A stretch of DNA of 64,000 nucleotides from Hevea brasiliensis (lineage: Eukaryota; Streptophyta; Magnoliopsida; Malpighiales; Euphorbiaceae). Below the pieces are notes generated by a model. That model was not told where the DNA came from. It saw only the letters and a program-made list of their open reading frames with translations, and did not search any database. The position numbers and the translations under genes were made by a program. The stretch lies in NCBI RefSeq assembly GCF_030052815.1, contig NC_079500.1, forward strand, positions 7,338,298 to 7,402,297, written 5' to 3'. This document shows positions 1 to 12,930 of the stretch, one piece after another. The stretch's first letter is position 1, and each line of letters opens with the position of its first letter.

Positions 1-804
1 CATCCAAACAGTCATCAATCACAATATGTAAATTTACAGTTTAGTCCTTATAATTGATCCTTTTTGCAAAAACTACCTAAATAAGCTCTAAAAATTCTAA
101 AACTTTTCCCCGCAGTCCTTAGCAATATTACTAGACTAACGCAAAAAGAATCATAATTTTCTGAGCTACCACGAATATTTTATGGATTTTTAATCCAATT
201 TAAGCACTAGAAAATTATGAAAAAGCAAGGTTCAGGTTTACCTATGCCGATTCCGATCTTGGGAACGCGCTCGAGGTATCTGACAACGGTGGGATAGCCA
301 AAATCTCGATCCAATTCGGAGACTTTTTCAGTAGCCGGTCTGTCTGGCCGGAAATTCACAGACCCGGACAACTGTCGAATTCCCGCGAATTGAAGGTACC
401 TACACGAAGCCTACAACACGGGGGTTAGTATATAATTTTTACGGAATTTTCTAAGCTCATTTAATACTCGAAAAAACACTACGAAGTTCCGTGGGACCCA
501 CCGAAAAACGGATTCAGAAAATTTTAAAATTTATATTGCCGCGAAACTCTCGACGAGTGGAGCGCTCTGGTACTCTCGATTTTCTCATGGAGTTCACGGT
601 TTGCGAGAAATCTAGCCAAAAAGTTGAAATGGGCTAAAACTTTTCGGACAAAAATTGGACAAACCGCTGGATGGATTTTGGTGTTCTTGGTGTCTATGGA
701 AAGCTCTCGAGGTGTAGATGGTGTTTGACACAAGACCCGGCCCAATCGGTGGCCGGATTTCGGCCGGGAAGCTGAAACGGCGCGCGTGCGCAGAAGGAGC
801 TTAA
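1..804 (-). mobile_element. Partial gypsy-type LTR (copy A)
   Basis: This stretch matches 56047-56835 over its whole length in the same orientation. Shared landmarks are the opening block around 'catccaaacagtc', the 'gggacccacc' segment and the 'tttgcgagaaatctagcc' segment. The fuller copy at 55842-57385 has LTR-type ends, so this one is read as an LTR cut off by the window start. It diverges at about 804, where a foldback element begins. No pol sequence lies next to it. The 98-codon minus-strand open frame inside it (524-820) is incidental. Confidence 0.6.
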
Positions 805-2066
805 ACTTATCAGAACTCATAATTTAATCTCTTTATTTTCAATTTAAAATAATTTAATTCCTTAACTTTTATTATATCAACAAATTAATCCTCTTGTCCA
901 AATATAGTTAATATATTATTAATTGTAAAAAAAAATAACTAAAATATTCTTAACTCTATTTCAATTTCAGATAATTAAGTTTTTGAGCTTTTATTTTATT
1001 ATCTTTATCTAATTTAGTATTTAATGATTAAGATATTTTATAATTAATTATTATATATATTATTTTTAAATAATTATAGATTACATTGAAAATATACTAT
1101 ATGTATATATTATGTCTAAAATATCATAAATAATTTTTTTATTAAAATATTCTTTGGGAGTGGTATCCTAATGTATTAGAATATTTATGTCGGTAATATA
1201 TTTATATCTATATTTATAATTTATAATTTTATTAAATATTTTTAATATGATCGGAATTATTTAAAATTTAAAAAGTTTAAATAATTTTATTATATTTTAT
1301 CATAATTTACAGTAAAATTTTACGATAAATATGACATTAATCAAATAAATAAATTTTAAAATATGAAAAATTGACCATCATATAAATAAAAGATAATTTA
1401 CATTTTTTAATATTTTTTTTATAAAATTCCAATTTGCCACTATATAGTCTAAAAATTTATTTTCAAAGTCATAAATAAAATTAATGTGATTGGCATTGAA
1501 AAAAAAATTGATTGGATCATTTTCTTATAAAATTATATAAATAAAAGATTATCACATTGTGAAATTTATTAATTTAGTCAATGTATGATTACTCATAAGA
1601 TTTTACTGTAAATCATGAAAATTTTAAAAAAAAAAAGTTTGACCAACCTAATTTTAAATGTGTCTTGTCACGCTCACATACATTTAATTATTCATAATTA
1701 TAAATATGGACATGAAATACATTTAAAGCATGACGCAAATAGTTTAGGATGCAAATATTATGAGGATATATATTTATTATATTTTAGTTATAACATATGT
1801 ATATTTTATATTTAAATAAAATATATAATTATTTAAGTATAAAATTTAGATACAATGACCATTTTATTAATAAAACAAAATTTCATGGATTTAATATATT
1901 GTTTCAAATTAAAGGGTCAAAGTATTTTTTTTCATTTAACCTTTAATTAACAATAAATTTGATTATTTGGACAAAGAGACTAATTTATTGATATAATAAA
2001 AATTGAAAAACTAAATTGTTTCAAATTAAAGATGAAGACATTAAGTTATGAGTTATGATAAATCTC
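804..2066. mobile_element. Foldback (TIR) element, non-autonomous
   Basis: The left part (about 804-930) reads as the inverted complement of the right part (about 1950-2066). Both carry an 'aactcataa(t/c)ttaat' block, a 'ttattatatcaa(c/t)aaatta' block and a 'ttgtccaaata' block in mirrored order. The arms are over 110 bp with scattered mismatches. The centre is AT-rich with no protein-coding capacity. Long TIRs with no internal gene fit a Mutator-like MITE, but I could not fix a target-site duplication, so the superfamily is open. Confidence 0.55.
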
Positions 2067-2786
2067 GATGACTAACTTATAGTTTACTATATACAAAAAA
2101 TAAAGGAGACTCTATGGTTACTTTTAGAGGCAGTAATGTGTCAAGAATGTCCAAGTATCTGATACAATTGAACTCTACTGAGATAAGTTCAAGTAGTATA
2201 TAATCAAGTTTTGGAAAAGTTCACGTTTAGTTAGGTTTAAATTTTATATATTAGATATCTATTACTCTAAATCTTTGTATAAATAATTAATTACATATAA
2301 AATATGTGCATTATTACAATAATTATAATTTTTTCTTTTTAATACTACTCTCCAAGTTTTCTAAGTGATTTTACTTTGATAGAGCACTTCTCTCCTCGTT
2401 TGCTAGTTTATTTTGCTGTTGAAGGAGTACTTCTTTCCAACTATTTCATGAAGTACTTCTCTTCAATTTGTCATTGGCGGAGCATAACTTTCCAACTTTT
2501 TCATAGAGCATTTCTTGCAATGTTTTGTTTTTCTTGTGCACTCAATGATGGATTAAAAAAGATAAAATACACTTAAGTATCATGTTGTTTGATGCTTTTA
2601 ATACTTAGGACTTGATAAATTTTTCATTGCAATTTAGGACATGTAGTACTTAGATAACAAAAAGTTTAACATGGTTATTTTTTCTTTTAGAAAATATACT
2701 TCATTCAAACTAAACCAAAAAGATTAGTACATAAAGCATCAACAACAAAATAAAGATGAACATTATCCTACTCCTATAAACTAAAC
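2067..2786. other. AT-rich intergenic, no gene seen
   Basis: No coding region, RNA gene or clear repeat could be supported. Short open frames (for example 2376-2576) have no recognisable motif. Confidence 0.6.
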
Positions 2787-3002
2787 TTAGAATGAATTGT
2801 TGTAGTTAATATATGAGTGATAGCATTTGTTAATCTCCGAACAAACACAACAAAAGCAATTTGGTAGTTCTTGCAACATCAACCTACAATCCTCCATGAT
2901 TGAACAAAAATAAGTTGCATTAACCAGACTTGTACTCAGTGCCTGAGCCAAAGGAAGAAAGCCTGATTCAAAGATTACATGCTGCAACACAGTGGTCTTC
3001 AC
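2787..3002 (-). pseudogene. LINE-type RNase H domain relic
   Basis: The minus-strand frame shows the pattern of the RNase H-like domain (RVT_3) at the end of plant non-LTR retrotransposon polyproteins: 'FESGFLPLAQAL', then a tyrosine/phenylalanine-serine segment, then 'MEDCRLMLQELPNCF'. The catalytic Glu-Ser of the second motif is preserved as 'ES'. The domain ends without the usual ADxLA motif, and no reverse transcriptase is nearby. It is a short dead fragment. Identification is by motif resemblance only. Confidence 0.45.
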
Positions 3003-4180
3003 TCTTGACCCATTGCATTGCTTCTTAGAGACGTAAGTCTTCTACGACCTTCTAATCCAAGGGACCAAGCAGCATCTTTTGGCAAGCATTAACATAAGAA
3101 CCATCAACTGTCCTGAGCACCTAGTTGGCACCCAATGATTTTTCATGAGTTGACCCATGTGGGTTCTATGAAATTTAAAATTTTAAAATTTTAATAATAA
3201 AATTATAATTATTTAATTTATTTATAAAATTATGCTAGTATTTTTACAATTTAATCTTAAAAATCTTCTAATTATTTATAAACAATAGGTATTTGGGCAA
3301 GTTCAAACAATCCACAATGACGCTCCCTCCCAAGTAAACAATCCATGTGCAATGAATGGCTACGATGCACAGAAATGGGAGGGGGCTGCGTTTCCCCTTC
3401 AGAAACATGAGGACACGATCAGGAAATGTTTCCGGGCTGTTTAATCAATTTCTTGAAATCAGAAATGCATTTCCTTTGCTGGATACATATTTCTTAAAAA
3501 AAAAAAAAAAAAAACCTAAAATTAAAACTGAAAAGAATCTTGCAATAACCAGAATGGGATATTAGGTTAAAATCAAATTGCGCCACAAGAAGAAGAAGAA
3601 GAAGAAGAAGAAGAAGAAGAAGAAGAGGAGGAGTACCTAGCACTAGTGGGGCGGCAACTGGAGGTGACTGGTGGCAATGACTCAGGGATGCGATTGGAGG
3701 TGAGCGGTAGTGACGGCTCAGGGCTTAGGTCAGGTATGTTGCCGATGCTTTGCCTCCCTTCCCTATTCGATGCACTTCCTTCCCCATGCCGTGCTTTGCT
3801 ATACCAAACAATCCCTGATGTGCATTGTGACATGATTTAAATCAATTTTAATACTTTCAGCTAATATGCTTAAGGAATATTTTAATTTTCCTTGCATGAA
3901 CATACAATTTAGAGATTTTAATGATTTAAAACGATAACTTTGAGTGCAAGGCCATTTTTATCAATTTATAATTTGTTAAAATTTAAATTGGGAATGAAAC
4001 TACAAAAGGTATTATGCAAATAGAACCATTCTAAATAGGGTGTGTTGATTAGTTTTTATAGCTCTTTTGATTAGGTGAATTAAATTTTTATAAAATCATA
4101 TCTTGTTTAATTTAAAAGAAATTGCCAAATAAAATTTCAGCATGAATTGTATCTATTATGCCAAGTACATATTTGGTTAA
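3003..4180. other. Intergenic with GAA microsatellite
   Basis: A (GAA)n tract lies at about 3586-3627 and a poly-A run at about 3497-3513. The frames read from the GAA tract (poly-serine on the minus strand) are low-complexity artefacts. The last ~200 bases resemble the intron that precedes LRR exons of the intact CNL (compare about 27700-27900). No gene is supported. Confidence 0.5.
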
Positions 4181-4226
4181 ACGGGATATGGAACAGCCAT
4201 GTGCATCTTAAATGAACAATAGGACA

Positions 4227-4723
4227 TGTTGCGGTTCATGGAAATTCCTTGTGGGTATGGATTTGGAAAACAGAAAATAAATGGATCAGAGGTCTACCGA
4301 GTTTGGACTTAGTGAGGACCCTTCAACGCTCAAGTTAGAGTTGATATGAGAGTAGTGTATTAGATTGATTAGGGAGAAAGAATATGACTCTATAGATGAT
4401 CCGAGCTCTTTATATAGGATATAGATAATGGTTGATTATGATAAGTCAATTATGTAATTATATGGATATTATTAGCTAGCATAATTATAGGATTACATTT
4501 CTATTTATAATGCATAATTATAAGCATTACTATATTTGGCAATCCTACCAAGATTGCTCATTTTTTATTAAGATTCTTTTCTTTTATTGAGTGGGTCTTA
4601 CAAAAATTGAACCAATTAAATAAATCTCATGGTTGAACCATTAAATATCATTAGGCTCATGAGCTATCTCAAAACCCGAGTTACTAGATTACTTATATAT
4701 ATATAATTTGAGGAGTTATATCA
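4227..4723. repeat. Left LTR of LARD-like element
   Basis: Starts 'TGTTGCGGTTCATGG' and ends 'GTTATATCA'. It pairs with 6811-7306, and GGACA lies immediately outside. Confidence 0.75.
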
Positions 4724-4859
4724 TTAGTTCCCCTATCGAGTATGAATCTTTAGGTTCGTTTCATGTCAAAACTTTGGTCATTGACTTATTTTTTTTTTTT
4801 AGTGTGAACTATCATCTTGATAAACTTGATAATGGTAGAATTTTCGCCTTAAATGGATT

Positions 4860-5520
4860 TGCACCTTCGATTTGCTTAGTTTGGTAAACTATTTCTTATA
4901 TGGACTTGTACCTTTTATTTGCTTACTTGGTGGGCTATCATTTTAGAGGGGTAAGTACCTTTATTTTAGCCTAACAGACTATAATTGTAGATGGGCTAAT
5001 CATCTTTGTTTTAGTATGACCGACTATCACCGTAGATGGTCTAAGTACCTTTATTTTAGCATAACAGACTATCACCATGGATGGGCTAAGCACTCTTAGA
5101 TTTTTTAGCCTGGTGGACTATTATCATGGATGAGTTAAACACCCTTTATTTTAGTTTGGTAGACTATCACCGTGGTGGGCTCAGTACTCTTATTTTATTT
5201 AGCCTGTCGGACTATTGCCATTGATAGGCTAAGCATCTTTGTTTTAGTGTGAAAGACTATCATTGCAGATGGGTGAAAGATTATCATTGCAGATGGGCTA
5301 AGCACCTTTATTTTAACCTGGTGAACTATCACCGTGGAATTGTTAAGCACCCTTAGACTATCATCGTGGATAGGCTAAGTACTCTTATTTTATTTAGCCT
5401 GTCAGATTATCACCATAAATGGGTTAAGTATCCTTTGTTTTATTTAGCCTAGCAAACTATAGCTGTGGATGGGCCAAGCACCCTTAATTTTTTTTTTTTT
5501 AGCTTGGTAGATTATTGTCT
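4860..5520. repeat. Degenerate minisatellite inside LARD-like element
   Basis: About eleven imperfect units of roughly 50-62 bp, each built around 'gactatcaccgtggatggg' followed by 'ctaagcacc' and 'ttattttagcctg'. Units vary in length and some are fused or truncated. No coding frame runs through the array. Confidence 0.7.
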
Positions 5521-6810
5521 TGATAATCTTGATAATGGCAAATTATCGTCTCGGAGCTATTGGCTTTTTTAAAATTATCTGCAAAAATAACGCTTGTACA
5601 AATATTTTTGTGAAGATAATCCATGTAATATATATTGTAGATTTATCCAAAATTTCTCAATAATATTATAAATCAAATATATAATGCATATTTTCAAGGG
5701 TTTACATACTGATTTTAATCAATAATAGAGGTCTTCAAGCTTAAATAATTTTGGAGAGCGATATTGTTATTCATGAATATATATTCAATCACATTTAGAT
5801 TCTGCAGTATAATATTTATGTGCTAAATAGAAATAAAAAACAATGCTAGATCATGGAAATTAGAGCAATAAACTTTAAAATAATTTCAGGTGTCTCCAAT
5901 TACCATTTATTTTGAAGATAAACTTGGACTATAATTTAATCTAATGGAGCTTATGCTATTGCCCCCAAATAATTCTAAAAATTAATTTTTAGAATCACAT
6001 AGTTTTTTCAAGTACTATCAAACTAAAATACAATCATAATTTCTATTTATTTTAAGTCAAGTAATGAATTTAATTTTAATAATAATGGAATTCTATGTCA
6101 AGAAAATTGACTAATATTCATATAATGTTGATTGCAAGCATTATAGGTAATTTTCAATAAAACACAGCAATGGACCAAAATACAAAACTAAAGGTGCAGC
6201 GATAGACTTATTAAATGTGGCTCTTTTATAGTTATTAGCATAAATCGAAACTATTTTCTTACAATAAAAATACTGATAATTTTGTAAAATAAATAAAAAT
6301 TAATAAATAAAAATTTTTATAAGCTCAAATAATTTGAAAGTTACGAAACTTCACAATGATCTCCCGTCAATTGTTAAACTATTAAAAATACTCCATACCA
6401 ATTGAAAATATGATTTTTTTTAATGTCAAATCTTTGTAAAATAAAATATGAAAATATTGCTTGAAACAAATGGGTTATATATAGGCATGTAATTGCAAAG
6501 AAGAAAGAGTGATGCAATGATAAAACATTTATACTTACTACAAGGAGAATGCCATTGATTGATCGTCCAATAGGATATATAGCCCTTTGGCGAATTTAAA
6601 ACAAAACTCATGTGATTATAAATAAATATTTTAGATAGTACCTGAGTAAATTTAGAAATTTCTTGAACATAATAAAAAAAATTTTGGCTGGGTTGTTGCA
6701 AACCACAAGTCCTCCTCTCACTTGGTTCATTCTCTCATTTTGAGTTCAGAATATAAAGAATATAAGGCAAAGCTACAGCTTCTTGTATTGTTTCCCACAG
6801 GCAGCGTTAC

Positions 6811-7306
6811 TGTTACGGTCCATGGAAATTCTTTGTGGGTATGGACCAGCAAAACAGAAATAAATAGATTAGAGATCTATCGAGTATGGACCCAGTAAGG
6901 ATCCTCTGACGCTCAAGTTAGAGCTGATATGAGAGAATAGTGCATTAGAGTGACTAGGGAGAAAGAACATGTCTCTATAGATGATCTAATATCTTTATAT
7001 AGGATATAGACAATGGTTGGTTATGGTAAGTCAACTATATAATTATATGAATATTGTTAGCTAGCATAATTATAGGATTATATTTTTATTTATAGTGTAT
7101 AATTATAGGCGTTGCTAAATTTAACAATCCTACCAAGATTGCTCATCTTTAATCAAAATTCTTTCCTTTTATTGAGTGGGTCTTACAAAAGTTAAACCAG
7201 TTGAACGACTCTCATAATTGAACCATTAAATATCATTAAACTCATGGGCTATCTAAAAACCCGAGTTACTGGATTACTTATATATATATTTTAAGGAGTT
7301 TTAACA
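6811..7306. repeat. Right LTR of LARD-like element
   Basis: Starts 'TGTTACGGTCCATGG' and ends 'GTTTTAACA'. GGACA follows at 7307-7311, and the CNL exon sequence resumes there. Confidence 0.75.
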
Positions 7307-7867
7307 GGACATAAAGTGACCATCCCCATCATCAATCAGGGACCGGATCAGTAGAAATGATTTCTACATGATTCTCATCACTTTGGCCATGATTGCCAAA
7401 TTTGCAGGAGCTTCACTTGGATATTTGTAGGTTACTAAAAGTGGTTTTTCCTCTCTCTATAGGCCAAAAATTGGAGCAACTTAAAAAGTTGATTATCTGT
7501 GGATGTTCTGAAATGGAATATATTGTTGTAGAAGCACAAGAAGAAGAAAAAAAAAAAACAAGAAATAAGAAAAATAATGTTTGCTAACCTAATTTTGTTT
7601 GATCTTCAGAAGCTATCAAAGCTAGTGGCTTTCTGTCCTGATAGTCATATTTTTTTTTTCGGCTAGGCGCTCATTAGAACAACTGAAATTAATTAGTTGT
7701 CCCAAAATGAAGACACTTTGTGCTGCAATTCCGGGCTTATCAACATTGAATAAAAATTTTGATCAAACTGACATTATTGGTGATAAGAAAATCATGCGTC
7801 CAAGAAGCTCAATTACTCAAGGGTTGGTAAGGAGAGAAAGGGAGGAAAAAATGTTTCCCGCAAAAAG
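7307..7867 (+). pseudogene. CNL LRR exon relic, part after insertion
   Basis: Resumes the exon begun at 4181-4226. Residues read 'MPNLQELHLDICRLLKVVFPL', and later a stretch matches the 'CSAIPDSSTLK' region of the intact gene. Single-base losses break the frame at least twice, and a poly-T tract interrupts the conserved 'ADSHISF' block. It ends at a preserved donor (AAG|GTATGT). Confidence 0.7.
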
Positions 7868-8265
7868 GTATGTGCTTAAATTTCTAATCTTAGGTGTTTC
7901 CAAAATTTATCCATATTTATGTATAAGAATGTCTTGAATTTAATTTTAATAGCGGTCTCTCTATTAAATGTATTAAATTCATACAAATTTATCATGTCAC
8001 TTTTGACATAATTTTTATTTCCTTCAAAATAATTTCTTTTTAATTTAAAAAGTTGAATTGTAACACTACTAGATAAATTTTATTAGATTGAATTCTTCCA
8101 TTTTTCATAATTTCCAAGCACATTTTATCAGTACTATCATTTTTCATTGATTTTCATATTGTTGTCATTGGCTAAATGAATTAGCAAGCCTCACATTAAC
8201 AATAGCTATTAACAAGTATTCCTTGATGAATTAGATCCATTATTTTTCAATATATTTATTGATAG

Positions 8266-8818
8266 GATATTGAACAGCCGAGTACATCTCAAATGAACAA
8301 TGGACAACTTCAATCAAGTATTGAACCAGTGGAAATGATTTCCATATTACTTCCATCAAATTGGCCACTATTACCAAATTTGCAATACCTTCATTTGGGT
8401 GTATTTGATTTGCTAAAAGTAATTTTTCCTGCCGCCGTAGCCCAACAATTGGTGCTGCTTAAATATTTAAATATCCGATTCTGTTTGGAGATAGAATATA
8501 TTGTTGCAGAAACACAAGAACATGAAAAAAAAAGAAACAAACAAAATAGTTTTTCTTCACCTGTATTTACTTGAACTTGTAAGACTGCCAAAACTGGTGG
8601 CTTTTGCCTTGACAGTCATGTTTCTCTTGACTTTCCCCTGTTAAAAGGATTGAACTTGTATAGTTGTCCTAATATGAAGACATTTTGATTTGCAATTTCA
8701 AGCTCATCATTTTTTAATAGAAAAGTTGATCATAAGTCATAACCCCTCTAATAATGGACTTGATGGCAAGCCTACACATAACTCAATAGTTCGAGGGTTG
8801 CTAAAAGAAGGAAGAGAG
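8266..8818 (+). pseudogene. CNL LRR exon relic, second copy
   Basis: Starts after a preserved acceptor (ATAG) with 'gatattgaacagccgag', the same opening as the exons at 27903 and 29393. It encodes 'LPNLQYLHLGVFDLLKVIFP' and 'EIEYIVAETQE' before a frameshift at the lysine-rich linker. The downstream donor is mutated. Confidence 0.7.
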
Positions 8819-9063
8819 TGAAATGTGCTTCATTTTTTAATTACTAATAATTTAGAATTTCGAAGTATACAGGGGAAAGGTACTTTGCATTACTATTAGG
8901 ATCTATTCAAATAAATGAGCATATGAAATAAATGGATATTTGAATTTAATATTATTTTTATTTTTTTTTTATATAAAATTTCAGTTACAACGTAAATTCA
9001 TATTCATTTTAGATACATACATATGTATTTGGACTTATTTGTTAATATAATATGTTCATTTGG

Positions 9064-9650
9064 AAGGCTTCACTTGTCAAGAACAAGGAGGAGGATTAAG
9101 CCACATTGATGAGAAGACAGGGACATGCTATGCATTTCCATCCAAATTGATTGAGGTGTTGCAAAATTTGGAAAACCTTAGAATGGAGAAATCTGATATA
9201 TTGGAAGTGATATTTTCATTTGAAGGGTTGATTCTCCAGGAGTAGCATGCTACTATTAGAATCCTTAATTCTTTAAAAGAGTTGCATTTTAAGTAGTTTA
9301 TTTTAGTTACTGCATATATGGTTCAAAATTCCACCAGAAAATCAGCCTTTCAGAACCTGCAACTGTTGAAGGTAAATTCTTGTGACAATTTAAGTATCTT
9401 TTCTCTCCGCACTTGCCCAAACTTCTAGTAAAGCTATAACAAATAAAGATTGCTAGCTGCAAGAGGATGATGGAAATTATTGCAAAAGAGGATGAAGAAC
9501 AAGAAGCAAGCATGAACAAGATCGTGTTTCCTCAGCTAAAATTTCTGACATTTGCGAATTTATTCACCCTCGAGTTTTTATAGTGGGACTTATGCTCCTG
9601 ACTTGCCAAAGCTAGAGAAGCTAAAAATAAGTGATGAGAACAACCCATTA
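9064..9650 (+). pseudogene. CNL LRR exon relic, third
   Basis: Homologous to exon 31216-31818. The 'SHIDEKTGTCYAFPSKLIE' phrase and the 'EVIFSFEGLI' phrase are conserved. A TAG then stops the frame at 9243, and the remainder is shifted. A later stretch still resembles the 'EEIIGKEDEE' region. Confidence 0.65.
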
Positions 9651-10034
9651 ACAGGACACCTTAATGCAACATTCTCTTAAAAGTTATAGAGAAACTCTCC
9701 TTTTCTTTTTGGCTGGCTATCTTTTCTTCGAACAATACAAATTAAAATTGATTGGTGAAAATCACACTGGCTTTAGTTTCCTATATCGGGGATTTTTAGA
9801 ATATAGTTCTAGTAGGTAACATCTAGAGGTAATTAAGAGCGAATTTTCACACAACACTATAAAATTCTAGAGAGTAAAATTGGGACAATCTCTACACCAG
9901 TTATCATTAGGCCAAAGACCTTTTCAATAATTAGTAATTTTGTATAATCAAGTTAATCAATACTTAACATTTTGCATTCCCAAATTATAGTAATGGATAT
10001 TTGTGTTTAATTGTTTATTTTGTGGTTATGAGTT

Positions 10035-10796
10035 GATGAGCATTGAAATTATTGATAAGATTACTCATCTATTGGAAGAAAACTTTGAGAAGGATAGAGA
10101 ATGGCCAACAATCAGAAGGCAATTTAAGCAATGTACGTGTTTTGGAAGTTGAAAACTCTGAAAATTTGGTGAATTTCATTCTGTTCAGTTTGATAGACTG
10201 CCTTCAAAAGTTGGAAAAAGCTTAGTATGTGTAGGTGTGGTTCATTGATGGACATGTTTTGAGTACCCAAGAATGAATATTGATGGAGGATATTTTATAA
10301 CATTCTCTCATCTTGAAGAAGTCCAACTGTTAGATCTACCAAAACTGATGAACTTATTCAATAAAATTCTAGAAAATGTCATTGGCTTTCAGAAGCTGAA
10401 AAGCTACAAGTTAATATATGTGCCAGTTTGAGAAACATATTCTTAGTTTTTGTGGCTAAGGGTCTTTTAGAACTCCAAGAACCAAATATAATGAGTTGCT
10501 ATATGTTGGAGGAAATCATAGTTGCAAAAGAGGATGAAAAAGAAAAAGCAAGAAAGGAAAAAAATTGTGTTCCTTCAACTAAGGTCTTTGCAACTTCGAA
10601 GTTTACCGAATCTTAAGAGCTTAATTTCTATAGTTGGATTTATGCTCTTGAATTTGAATTTTTGGGCATGTAATGAGATGAAGACATTCTCTTGTGGATC
10701 ATTAAACATACCAAAGCTAAAGGAACTAAAAAAGAATTATGAAAAACATTGATTAATAGGATCTCTAGCCCTCAATGCAACTATGAGTCGATTGTT
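10035..10796 (+). pseudogene. CNL LRR exon relic, fourth
   Basis: Homologous to exon 32222-32986: 'KTLRRIENGQQSEGNLSNV', then 'VENSENLVNF', then a shifted stretch equivalent to 'CYMLEEIIV'. Several frameshifts and stops. Followed after about 150 bp by a piece resembling a terminal exon (about 10942). Confidence 0.65.
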
Positions 10797-10985
10797 GAAC
10801 ATGAAGAAAGAGATATAATCTATTTGCCAGTAGCTTTTATTCTCTTGTCCCACCAAGCTTTATTTTCCTAATTTCCTTTAACTGCATGCATGCTTTACTT
10901 TTGTTGTATATTATCCTCTAAAAAGTCCAATTCTTGTACAGGAACTTGATGTTACTATGGATAGTAGGGAGGATGAACTTGACCT

Positions 10986-12930
10986 TATTTTTGGAAGGTG
11001 GAATTTTAGAATGTAAGATTTAATTTGGTAGCATGTAATTTTTTTTTTTTTTAAGAAAAATCTACTAAGAGTCTTAAAATTAATTATATTAAACTAATAA
11101 ATGTGGAAATCACCTTATTTGAGTATTGTAAAGTTTGAAATATTTTGGCAAAATGCATGTGTTATTTAAAATTTATATTAAAAGTTGTTTATCACATTGA
11201 TAAATTAAATAACATTTCATGAATTTAACTAATCAAACAATAAATCACATTCAAATATGGTTACATTCAAATGCATACATAACATATATAATATTATGGT
11301 TGATTAAAGGGGATCAACTAGATCTTAAGAGGATGAATCAATTGTTATTTGAGGAAAGAGTAGCTAAAGAAATACTTTAAGTCCTTTAGGATCCCAAATT
11401 TCAGGCAGAAGAGTAAAGTGGCATTCACATATTTAATGTTGGATTATCATCTTTAGATATACGTTTTAATTATTTGCTCCATTATATGATTTACCTTTCA
11501 AATCATAGGGATGTTTTCTATGCTCAGGGCTTTTTTTAAAAAAAAAAAAAATTGAAATAGGACCATTGATTCTAAATTCTGAGTAATATGTGTTATTGAG
11601 AAAATAGACCAGATTTAACTCCACCCCAAAAGTTAGTCATAGAAGAGAGATTTGCTCATATCTTATGTTTAGCATAAAATCCTTATCCCAAATCAATATG
11701 GAACAAAATATATTGAGCGCTCTTTCTCCGCTTAAGTTTTATCTTATATACGGTTCAATTTTTCATCTAAATTTTTTGTCAAATTTTTTTAGTACAATTA
11801 ACTCAATTGAAATGATAGCGTCTAAAATTATAATTTATAAATTATATATGACGGTGGACAAGTTCCTGGACTAAATAATTTTTAAAATATATTTATATTT
11901 ATTAGAAAGTCACTTAAAAATATCATAAATTTTAGGCAGAAGAGCAAAATGGTATTCAATTCTTAAACAGGAGTCATTTGGCAAAGGCGTGATAAAAAAG
12001 TAAGGCATTTGGTATCATTCATTGGAGATGAACTTAAAATAAAAATACAATGGCACGCCAGCAACATGACCTAACGACACACGCATATATACAAAAAGAG
12101 CTAGCCACAACTTCTTAAATATTATTTTAATTATTAGACTAAATTATCTCTTTATAATATGATCCATATAATTATATGATTAATATTTCTTTATTAAATA
12201 CACAAATATAAAATATTTTCATCATTATTATAAATAATTTTTTCCTTAATAAATTAACTAATTGTTCATATGAATAAATTTTAACTGTGATATCTGTTTA
12301 ATTTTTTCATTTATTTTTTTATTTCTCTACAATTATTAAAAAAAAAAAACTCGTTAATTTTATTTTTTGTTCACAATAAAATAATCTTTCTAATTTTTAT
12401 TGATGTGAATGCATAATATATATTTTTAATTAATTTTAATATATTTTCTCTTTTTTAAAATTGTTTTTCTAAAAACTCTATATTACAAAATTACTTTTTT
12501 CTTTGAAATGATAGCTAACATAGTCGTGATTAATTAATGCAAACTCTGTAAAAATTTGCAGAGCATCCAATGTCCAAAAAATGGGCTACAAATATATTTA
12601 TTAATTGTTAAGATAAGGAAAAAAAATGATAAAAGAACATAAAATTCTGAAATAAAATTGTGATTTTTTTTATGCAAATAGCAGTGTATAACAACATCCA
12701 TGATTCATGGACATAATGGAGTTTCCCTATTTGTAAAATATAAAAATTGTGGTGATTAGCATTGGGATCAAGCCAAGGTGTTCAACACCCAAATTCATCA
12801 AACAAAAAGACATATTTATTTGCGTTCCATTGATTTGATTTTTGACTTCTTGTAATGGACGTTTTATGTAATTTTTTTTTTTTTAGAATAGAAAGAGATG
12901 CATTGAATTAACAAAGATGCTGGGGTGCAT
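10986..12930. other. AT-rich spacer with 3'-end CNL traces
   Basis: Two short blocks near 11395-11425 and 11930-11975 ('aggcagaagag(c/t)aaa') match sequence just after the stop codon of the intact CNL (33608-33640), so this is probably decayed 3' sequence. The rest is AT-rich with no supportable gene. Confidence 0.45.

Larger units (their letters stand above)
4227..7306. mobile_element. Non-autonomous LTR element (LARD-like) with TSD
   Basis: Two direct repeats of about 497 bp (4227-4723 and 6811-7306) begin TGTT and end TCA/ACA, and are flanked by a perfect 5-bp duplication GGACA (4222-4226 and 7307-7311). The LTRs are about 84% identical over the first ~195 bp by eye, so the insertion is old. 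The 2.1-kb interior has no gag or pol, only an imperfect minisatellite. No convincing primer-binding site was seen. A purine run (AGGGGAA on the minus strand) beside the left LTR suggests minus orientation. It sits inside a CNL LRR exon. Confidence 0.8.
4181..10985 (+). pseudogene. Decayed CNL C-terminal LRR exon series
   Basis: Four LRR exons correspond in order to those of the intact CNL downstream. They are 4181-4226 plus 7307-7867 (split by an LTR element), 8266-about 8818, about 9064-9650 and about 10035-10796, with a short final piece near 10942-10985. Each shows family phrases such as 'SNLQELHL', 'LKVVFP' and 'EIEYIVAE(T/A)QE', and ends at positions homologous to the intact gene's splice donors. 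Frameshifts, stops and lost splice signals are frequent (for example the acceptor before 4181 reads 'aacgg'). No CC or NB-ARC part exists upstream in the window, so only the ligand-side LRR region survives. Confidence 0.75.

Noticed and set aside
3573..3833. Minus-strand frame with poly-serine tail
   Set aside because: Produced by the GAA microsatellite; no family motif.
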